Of a stretch of 64,000 nucleotides of DNA, positions 57,912-64,000 are shown one piece after another. Origin of the DNA: Methylocella silvestris BL2. Its GTDB lineage: Bacteria; Pseudomonadota; Alphaproteobacteria; Rhizobiales; Beijerinckiaceae. The notes under the pieces are model-generated. The model did not search any database, had not been told where the DNA came from, and was given only the letters and a program-made list of their open reading frames with translations. Positions within the stretch are counted from its first letter, which is position 1. Every line of letters starts with the position of its first letter. The position numbers and the translations under genes are program-made. The stretch covers positions 3,313,001 to 3,377,000 of the forward strand of contig NC_011666.1 in assembly GCF_000021745.1 (NCBI RefSeq), in the 5' to 3' direction.

Positions 57912-60043
57912 GCTTTCTTCGATCGGCCAGAAGCTCGTCCGCCTCGGCCATTCCAAGTTACACCGGATTGCAGGTCCAGACATCCAGCAATTCCGTCCCG
58001 ATTCAGATAATGTGGGGCGTGAACAAGATCGCGCCGAACATCGTGTGGACCGGCGGCTTCCAGTCGACGCCGCAATACACAAAGAAGGCTGGAAAAGGAG
58101 GGGGAGGCAAAACTCTTAGCGGCTATGATTATCGCGCGGCCTTCATTCTCGGAATTTGCGAGGGGCCGGTCTACTCCGTTGAAAAGGTGTGGCAAGGTAA
58201 AGGCGAAACCGATTTATCGTGGCTCGGGCTTGGCCTAATGTATGGCGCGACGCCGCAGGCGCCATGGGGCTATGTGGCCGCCGCATATCCTGCTGAAGCG
58301 CTTCCTTATGGCGGCCTCGCCTATGCGGCCGCTCCCGCGTTTGACCTCGGGTCCAGCGCAACGTTGCCGCCACTGGCGTTCGAAGTGTATGGACAACTTT
58401 CTTTCCACTCGGGCGTCACGTTCTTCGATTCCGATCCGGCCCTGATCATTCAAGATTTACTGACGAATCCTCAGTACGGCGTTGGATTTCCTGCCGCAAG
58501 CATTAATGCGACGTCGCTGCTTGGCTCCTCCGGTGGCTCGTCCTACCAGGCTTACTGTAAAGCGGCGGGAATTGCGTTGTCTCCCGTGCTATCAAACCAG
58601 GAAAGCGCCAACAGCATTCTCACCCGATGGCTTCAACTGACGAACGCCGCCGCGGTGTGGTCGGGCGGTCAATTGAAGTTTATTCCTTATGGGGATGCGA
58701 CAATTGTCGGCGCCCTCGTTCCGAGCGGATCCTCCTCCTTTGCGCCGAACGTCACGCCGATTTACAGCCTTACGGACGATGACTATATCGTCGTTGGGGA
58801 TCAAGACCCCGTCGAAGTGACGAGGGCTGATCCCTACGATGCGAAGAACTGGGTGTCGATCGAGATCCTGCAGAGATCCAATCATTACGACGCGACTCCC
58901 GTGGAGGCATGGGATCAAAATCACATTGAAAGCTTCGGTTTACACAAAGCCCAATCAATTACTGCGCATGAGATTTGTGATGTCTCCGTGGCGCAGCGCG
59001 TCGCCCAATTGACCCTCCAACGCGGCCTCTATGTTCGCAATACCTTTACCTTCAAATTGTCGTTCGAATATTGCTTGCTTGAGCCCATGGACCTCGTGGA
59101 GCTAAACGATGCCGCGCTTGGCCTGAACAATGCCGTCGTTCGAATTATCGCCATCGAGGAAGATGACGCGGGAACGCTGACGATAACCGCGGAAGAGTAT
59201 CCCGCCGGGGCCGCGACGGCGGTCGCTTATCCGGTGGAGTCCGGCGCAAGTTCGCCGCCGGACCGCAATGTTGCCCCCGCGGCCGTCAATCCGCCGATCA
59301 TCTTTGAGCCGCCCGCCGTGCTGACGGGCGGCAAGGCTGAGGTGTGGATTGCGCTTTCCGGCGGAACGGATGGGACGAGAGACCCAAATTGGGGGGGCGC
59401 AATCGTTTACGTCTCTATGGACAATGTTACATACGGACAGATTGGCGAGATCTCGGGGGCCGCGCGGCAGGGCGTAACGTCGGCGGCTCTTTCTGCTCAG
59501 GCCGGATCAAATCCCGATACGTCAAATATCCTTGCTGTCGACATGTCGCGAAGCGGCGCTCCCCTTGTATCCGTAAGCGAAGCTGATGCGGCAAGCGCCA
59601 TCACGTTATGTATCGTCGATAATGAGTTACTGAGCTATGCGTCCGCTAGTCTAACGGACGCGAACAAATACGCTTTGAGTTACCTCGAACGCGGCCTTTA
59701 TGGTTCAGCGCCGAGCGCGCATCCCGCGATGGCGGCTTTTGCGCGGCTGGACGACGCCATCTTCAAATATCAAATCCCAGACGCCTATGTCGGCGCGAAT
59801 GTTTATCTGAAGTTTCAGAGCTTCAATATCTTTGGCGAACAGGCTGAAGATCTCTCAACCTGTGCTGTCTACACTTATAGATCGCGGGGATCCGGATTGT
59901 TTGGCTCCGTCGCCCGAACCATGTCGGTGGGAGCCGATCTCGACTTTGGCCTGGCGAGCTCAGGCGTCAACGAGTCGGACGATTTCGGCATGGCGTCCGA
60001 TCCCTATGTGACCATTATCGATCTGGGATTGGCATCAGAATGA
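57908..60043 (+). CDS. Tail tip / hub protein (GTA gp15 C-part-like)
   Basis: A 711-residue protein. The N-terminus LQVQTSSNSVPIQIMWGVNK and LSGYDYRAAFILGICEGPV match tail-hub proteins of GTA and siphophages. The middle has SIEILQRSNHYDATPVEAWD and FTFKLSFEYCLLEPMDLVEL, typical of phage-tail_3 domains. The C-terminus is beta-rich and ends in acidic DFGLASSGVNESDDFGMAS repeats. It lacks the TIM barrel, which is encoded separately upstream. Likely receptor or cell-wall contacting. Confidence 0.86.
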   Translation: MSFLRSARSSSASAIPSYTGLQVQTSSNSVPIQIMWGVNKIAPNIVWTGGFQSTPQYTKKAGKGGGGKTLSGYDYRAAFILGICEGPVYSVEKVWQGKGETDLSWLGLGLMYGATPQAPWGYVAAAYPAEALPYGGLAYAAAPAFDLGSSATLPPLAFEVYGQLSFHSGVTFFDSDPALIIQDLLTNPQYGVGFPAASINATSLLGSSGGSSYQAYCKAAGIALSPVLSNQESANSILTRWLQLTNAAAVWSGGQLKFIPYGDATIVGALVPSGSSSFAPNVTPIYSLTDDDYIVVGDQDPVEVTRADPYDAKNWVSIEILQRSNHYDATPVEAWDQNHIESFGLHKAQSITAHEICDVSVAQRVAQLTLQRGLYVRNTFTFKLSFEYCLLEPMDLVELNDAALGLNNAVVRIIAIEEDDAGTLTITAEEYPAGAATAVAYPVESGASSPPDRNVAPAAVNPPIIFEPPAVLTGGKAEVWIALSGGTDGTRDPNWGGAIVYVSMDNVTYGQIGEISGAARQGVTSAALSAQAGSNPDTSNILAVDMSRSGAPLVSVSEADAASAITLCIVDNELLSYASASLTDANKYALSYLERGLYGSAPSAHPAMAAFARLDDAIFKYQIPDAYVGANVYLKFQSFNIFGEQAEDLSTCAVYTYRSRGSGLFGSVARTMSVGADLDFGLASSGVNESDDFGMASDPYVTIIDLGLASE

Positions 60044-60963
60044 GCGTTCAAGTAAAAAGCCGACGCGAGACGGCAAGCTTTCTCTCGACTTATGTCGGCG
60101 CGACCGGTGAATTACTTGTGGATACGACGTCCTGGCGCGTCCAGGTCCACGACGGCGCAACACCGGGGGGCCATTCTCTGGCTCTTCTTTCAGACCCGCC
60201 GAACTTGCAGAATGTCTCGGGTTTGGGGGTGAATGCGTCATACGACAGTATCAACAGGGTCGTCGTAAAATCACCGGCGTTGCTTTTCGATCACATTGGC
60301 GCCGGGGTCCAGTTTAAGGTCAACAAGAATGGCGTATCGGATACCGCGTCGTTGCTTTATCAGACGAATTATTCTGGACGAGCTGAAGCGGGTCTTTGCG
60401 GGGACGATCAATTCCATCTGAAGACCTCTGCTGACGGCTCGGCATGGGTCGATGGAATTGTGCAGCGCACGCTTTCAGTGCAGAATAGTGGCGATTTGAA
60501 CGACGCCTCATCTGGCCCCGGTTTGGATCATGATCATTCGCTGAGTTTTGTGATTCCCGCCAATTTCTTGATCAATGGACGGGCTCTTCGCTTGACGGCC
60601 GCTATGCGCCTTACGACTGGTTCAGCGCCGCCGACGCTTGTTACCAAGGTCAAGCTTGGAGCAACTGCCATTTGCGCCGTTGGCGCGGTAACGCCTGTGG
60701 CCTCCGTGACGAACCAGCAACTGGCGCTTTCCTGGATATTTCAGGCAATTGGCGCTCCAAGCGCATCGGCGCCCCTGGAATGCGCTGTCTTGGCCGCAGC
60801 GGCAAATGTCAGCGCATCGTCATTCCAGAATACGATTGCCATGCCGGTGACTATTGCGACGAACGCTGCTCTGCCCCTCAAGATCTCCACCTTGTGGGGG
60901 TCGGCAGGAACAGGCGTCAATCAGATCAAGCTCAGCCAGCTTGTCGTGGAAGCCCTCAACTAA
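60040..60963 (+). CDS. Tail fibre/appendage with MTD-type N-terminal domain
   Basis: A 307-residue protein. The first about 50 residues (RRETASFLSTYVGATGELLV, TSWRVQVHDGATPGGHSLA) match the N-terminal attachment motif of major-tropism-determinant-like fibres. The rest is beta-rich and repetitive without a recognised fold. ATGA overlap with the hub gene. Receptor binding is inferred from position. Confidence 0.75.
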   Translation: MSVQVKSRRETASFLSTYVGATGELLVDTTSWRVQVHDGATPGGHSLALLSDPPNLQNVSGLGVNASYDSINRVVVKSPALLFDHIGAGVQFKVNKNGVSDTASLLYQTNYSGRAEAGLCGDDQFHLKTSADGSAWVDGIVQRTLSVQNSGDLNDASSGPGLDHDHSLSFVIPANFLINGRALRLTAAMRLTTGSAPPTLVTKVKLGATAICAVGAVTPVASVTNQQLALSWIFQAIGAPSASAPLECAVLAAAANVSASSFQNTIAMPVTIATNAALPLKISTLWGSAGTGVNQIKLSQLVVEALN

Positions 60964-61041
60964 TCGCTGATCCGCCTCCCCTTCCAGACATCTAGCCGGG
61001 CATGGCGGGCGCTTGTTTCAGCTGCGCCGGAGTCTAAGCCA

Positions 61042-61515
61042 ATGAAGACACAACTTATGTCTCCGCCAGACGATGGCAATCGGAATGGCATGTCGATCAA
61101 CGGCCGTCGGTATCAGAGCATTCCCGGCGTGGCCGTTCCAATCCCGCCCTTCGACGTTGCGATCCTCGAGGCTAATGGGTGGCAAATATTCGTCGGCGCT
61201 GCTTCGCCTATCACCACAGCCAGTTATTCCTCCGGGTCTGTCAGTGGCGTAGTGACAAGTCCCGGCGGAAGCGCCGCGGGGTTGGGGGTCCGACTCTATC
61301 TGGACGGGTCAGCAAGCCCTGTAGGCGTAACGGCGGCAGACGTAGGCGGGGCTTGGTCTATCATGACGGGAGCGTTGTCGGCCGGATCGCATAGTTTCAG
61401 CATCGAGATCGACGAAGGCGCTGGCGTTTTCGTGAGCAGCGGTGGCGCTTCGAGCGGCGTCATGGATTTCAGTACAGCTTTGAATAGCGGATTGATTGCC
61501 GCAATCGCTGCGTAG
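61042..61515 (+). CDS. Small tail-appendage protein, unknown
   Basis: A 157-residue protein. The N-terminal NGMSINGRRYQSIPGVAVPI and PFDVAILEANGWQIF are a common phage appendage motif. The C-terminal half looks like an Ig/CNA-type beta domain (GVRLYLDGSASPVGVTAADV; GSHSFSIEIDEGAGVF). No cysteine and no signal peptide. Function is unknown; it lies between fibre genes. Confidence 0.65.
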   Translation: MKTQLMSPPDDGNRNGMSINGRRYQSIPGVAVPIPPFDVAILEANGWQIFVGAASPITTASYSSGSVSGVVTSPGGSAAGLGVRLYLDGSASPVGVTAADVGGAWSIMTGALSAGSHSFSIEIDEGAGVFVSSGGASSGVMDFSTALNSGLIAAIAA

Positions 61516-61529
61516 AACGGAGTATAGCA

Positions 61530-62537
61530 ATGGCTTTGCCGACCCTTAGCGTTACCCCTGGCTCAGGGGCGACGATTAATACGTTGCCGAATGCGCCGCA
61601 GGCGACCGCGAATAGCGTTGCTGTCGCGCTGGCTACTGACCATGCTGCGGTGCCGATATCTGCTGCAGCACTGCCGCTTCCAGCGGGCGCCGCAACCGCG
61701 GCAAATCAAGCGACGGAAGTGTCGACGCTCGCCTCGATCCTTGCGGCGATTCAGGCGACCGACACCACAATCGCGGTTAGCAGTCGATCGGGTTATATAT
61801 GGGGCGCCGTCTCCGCAGCGGCTGTTGCGACAACCGGGTCAACAGGGGGCTATGCGCCGAACGACACGATTACGCTGCCGACCGGAACCGGCGTAAATGC
61901 TCCGGCCGTTCTCACGATTGTAGCAACGCAGCTCGCGGCAATCCCCACAATTGTCAACGCCGGCAGCGGGGGCGCTGCCGGCGCGCAGACGCTAACCGGA
62001 ACAACGGGGACGGGCACTAAATTTACGCTCGCTGCGACGATCGCAGGCGGAGTTATCACCTCTATCAACAGCATCACGACAGTAGGAAATTATAGCGTTA
62101 ACCCGGCCACATTGACCGCCGAGCCGGTTACCGGCGGCGGGCTCGTCGGCGCGACCGTCAGCGTCAAAATGGCTCCGTTGACGCTGTCCGTCGCGACTGG
62201 GGGCGTCTATACGGCGCCTGTCACAAATCCAGTGTCTCAAGGATCCGCTTCCGGCTCAGGATTGGGGGCGACTTTCAATCTGACGGCTTTTGCGCCGCTC
62301 GCGACGCTGGTAGCAGGGACGAATACGTCGCGTCAATATCTTGCCTTTCGTAACGATAGTCAGGCGTTGGGCCTTGGCGCCTCGCTCACCGGATCGGCAG
62401 GTTTCGGTACGCTCGGAACCACGTCATTCGATCCAGGCGGATATGGCTACGAGTGGGGCGGGAGCCGCGTTCCAAGCAATGCATTGAGCCTCATTGGTCA
62501 GGCCGCATTCCAGCAATTCACAGCTTGGGAGGGCTAA
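61530..62537 (+). CDS. Ala/Thr/Gly-rich tail structural protein
   Basis: A 335-residue low-complexity beta-rich protein (TLSVTPGSGATINTLPNAPQ, ATDHAAVPISAAALPLPAGA, ending YEWGGSRVPSNALSLIGQAA). No family is certain. The SVALATDHAAVPI-type N-terminus is frequent in phage appendage proteins. CGGAG lies 7 nt before ATG 61530. It is probably an appendage that carries or precedes the esterase encoded next. Confidence 0.65.
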   Translation: MALPTLSVTPGSGATINTLPNAPQATANSVAVALATDHAAVPISAAALPLPAGAATAANQATEVSTLASILAAIQATDTTIAVSSRSGYIWGAVSAAAVATTGSTGGYAPNDTITLPTGTGVNAPAVLTIVATQLAAIPTIVNAGSGGAAGAQTLTGTTGTGTKFTLAATIAGGVITSINSITTVGNYSVNPATLTAEPVTGGGLVGATVSVKMAPLTLSVATGGVYTAPVTNPVSQGSASGSGLGATFNLTAFAPLATLVAGTNTSRQYLAFRNDSQALGLGASLTGSAGFGTLGTTSFDPGGYGYEWGGSRVPSNALSLIGQAAFQQFTAWEG

Positions 62538-62541
62538 ATCG

Positions 62542-63801
62542 ATGGATCTTCGCGGGCGTCCCCAATCGGGGGAAACGATTTATGGAAAAATCAAACGACT
62601 GGCGCTGCGCGCCCGCTCCGGGGTCGGCAACCCTCATTTTATCGACCCGCTGACGGGTCTGCCAGCGCTTATGGCGAATCCACCGACAGTGACGACGACC
62701 GCGGGTCAGTTTGCCAACAATGCGGCCGTCGTCGCGGCGGGCTATTCTCATCTTGAGCAGGCATTGAAAAACGGCGGCGTCAATTCCGTCTATTACTGCA
62801 CCGGCGGCTGGCCGCGATTTAACGCTACAGTCTATCTCGTACTGCCATCCGGCACGACATGGTCGACAGGCGCAGGCAACGCGGGCAGCAATCCGCCGTT
62901 GCAGGCGCTTGCGCCTCGCATCAAATTCGTTACCGACAGCCAAAAATTTGTGCTGGGCGTCACTGGGACGTTCCGGCTCATAGTCAATGGCCGCTACGTC
63001 TCGCTGGCGCCCTATGCTGCGTCCGGAACCGTCCCGGCCTACACCCTGGTTGACTTCACCGCAGTCGGCGGCCGGCAAATGCGCCAGGTCGAAATCGAAA
63101 TGATCACGGCTACCTCGTTCTACGGCGTGTGGGTTGGTCCTGCAGAGACGATATGGGCGCCGGCGTCTGGTGACAATTTGCGCTGGATCCAGAATGGCGA
63201 CAGCCTCACGCAATCGGCAGGAAACCTGCCCGGAGGTCCCGGCGACGGCTACAGCGAGATCATGGCCGATCACCTTGGCGTGTCGGACTACCGCGCGGCC
63301 GGCATTGGCGGCGTCGGCTATTATGCAAATAATGGCGGCGTAAATTACCGGATGCAGGAACACATGTTCGATCTGCTCAACTACAATCCGGATGTGATCT
63401 CGCTGGCTGGCGGCGTCAACGACGCGACGTTCGGCTTCCCGCTTGCGCAGCCCGGCCTTGCGTCCTGCATCGCTCAGGCGCGGGCCTATTCCGCAAGCAT
63501 GCCGATTTTCGTCACCGGCATCCTGGCGTCGGTCAACGATGCTACGGCATTGGCATGGGAGATCGCCCAGGCGGCTTATGTCGCGTCGCTGAACGATCCC
63601 AACCTATTTTTCATCCCGATCACGACAGACGCTAACGGTCCGTGGATCACGGGCGCCGGCAACTCCGCCGCGCCTGCCGGCAACGGCAATCGCGACGTGT
63701 ACTACGATTCGGGCGGTCCGCACCCGCCGACGATCGGCCATCAATATCTCGGTCTGCGCTACGCTCCTGGCGTTCTGGCGGCTATCGCCGGCAAGGCTTA
63801 G
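62542..63801 (+). CDS. SGNH/GDSL hydrolase, tail-associated esterase
   Basis: A 419-residue protein. The N-terminal 200 residues are probably a beta-rich attachment part. The SGNH domain follows: block I NGDSLTQSAGNLPGGPGDGY (nucleophile Ser near residue 225), block II GIGGVGYYANNGG, block III LAGGVNDATFGF and block V PHPPTIGHQYLGL with the catalytic His. Phage enzymes of this type deacetylate surface polysaccharides. GGGAGG precedes ATG 62542. Confidence 0.82.
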   Translation: MDLRGRPQSGETIYGKIKRLALRARSGVGNPHFIDPLTGLPALMANPPTVTTTAGQFANNAAVVAAGYSHLEQALKNGGVNSVYYCTGGWPRFNATVYLVLPSGTTWSTGAGNAGSNPPLQALAPRIKFVTDSQKFVLGVTGTFRLIVNGRYVSLAPYAASGTVPAYTLVDFTAVGGRQMRQVEIEMITATSFYGVWVGPAETIWAPASGDNLRWIQNGDSLTQSAGNLPGGPGDGYSEIMADHLGVSDYRAAGIGGVGYYANNGGVNYRMQEHMFDLLNYNPDVISLAGGVNDATFGFPLAQPGLASCIAQARAYSASMPIFVTGILASVNDATALAWEIAQAAYVASLNDPNLFFIPITTDANGPWITGAGNSAAPAGNGNRDVYYDSGGPHPPTIGHQYLGLRYAPGVLAAIAGKA

Positions 63802-63872
63802 GCAGGCTTGGGCGGGTTCGCCACTGTTGCTTTAACGAAAAAAATCGACCGCCTAGTTCCTGCACCATATTG

Positions 63873-63896
63873 GCTCGCCTCGCGCGGGCTTTTTCT
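63873..63896 (+). terminator. Possible terminator before lysis gene
   Basis: GCTCG (63873-63877) pairs with CGGGC (63885-63889) across a 7-nt loop and is followed by TTTTTCTTTT. It lies between the esterase and the endolysin start. Confidence 0.5.
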
Positions 63897-63911
63897 TTTC
63901 TGGAGATCGCC

Positions 63912-64000
63912 ATGGCCATCGGGGGATTTTCCGTTTGTCTGCCTTATACGCTGCGGGAGGAGGGCGGCGAATCGAATGATCCGCGTGATCCCGGGGGCCA
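63912..64000 (+). CDS. GH108-type endolysin (N-acetylmuramidase), start only
   Basis: The first 29 codons of a lysozyme-like protein. LREEGGESNDPRDPGG matches the N-terminal EGG-xxNDPxDPGG signature of glycoside hydrolase family 108, including the catalytic Glu. GGAG lies 7 nt upstream. It runs off the window. Lysis is the expected role at this place in the phage map. Confidence 0.85.
   Translation, partial: MAIGGFSVCLPYTLREEGGESNDPRDPGG

Overview
The window is GC-rich alphaproteobacterial DNA, most likely from the Hyphomicrobiales (Rhizobiales) and perhaps a Beijerinckiaceae/Methylocella-type methylotroph. The order-level call rests on the family mix (LrgA/LrgB pair, DUF155, DUF2937, CobW+WD40, ceramide-type glycosyltransferase, EgtB/EgtD) and on alphaproteobacterial dispersed palindromes. 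The genus is only a guess. There are no rRNA, tRNA, CRISPR or recognisable IS sequences.

1-39.8 kb is chromosomal housekeeping. It starts with the 5' part of thiC behind a TPP riboswitch, a succinyl-CoA:acetate CoA-transferase and a deaminase, LrgA/LrgB and DUF155. Next come ilvI-ilvH-ilvC, preceded by a short leader ORF with consecutive Leu-Ile-Val codons and a terminator hairpin (probable attenuation), then prfC, thiD, the WD40-CobW pair and a frameshifted SCO gene. After these follow cysG, a TAXI-type binding protein, gluconate transport and kinase genes, typA, purC, a PadR regulator with a palindromic operator, an L,D-transpeptidase, mutM, a glycosyltransferase, a fatty-acid hydroxylase and egtDB.

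Between ilvC and prfC (12.6-15.6 kb) lies an accessory island. Two tandem two-gene cassettes each encode a roughly 330-residue protein with a near-identical N-terminal half and linker but a diverged, AT-richer C-terminal domain. Each is followed by a 4-nt- or 1-nt-overlapping gene for a diverged roughly 90-residue partner. A third, broken toxin fragment abuts the last partner gene. This is the architecture of polymorphic toxin-immunity modules, probably an RNase-type toxin, and I do not recognise the N-terminal carrier.

From about 40 kb to the right edge is a prophage or particle-producing element. It has a small gene under its own repressor-type operator, an S24/LexA-like repressor, a GcrA-like regulator and a DUF6362-like gene. 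Then comes a roughly 0.85-kb array of four 239-244-bp units, each with promoter-like boxes, followed by terminase, portal, XkdF-type protease, capsid, connectors, tail tube, chaperones and tape measure. A GTA-type tail tip module follows (TIM barrel, DUF2460, DUF2163, NlpC/P60, hub), then fibres, a GDSL esterase and the start of a GH108-type endolysin. No integrase or replication gene is visible inside the window; they may lie to the right.

The observations most worth following up are the tandem toxin cassettes, the promoter-like 244-bp array, the shuffled and fused tail-tip domains, and the ilv leader.
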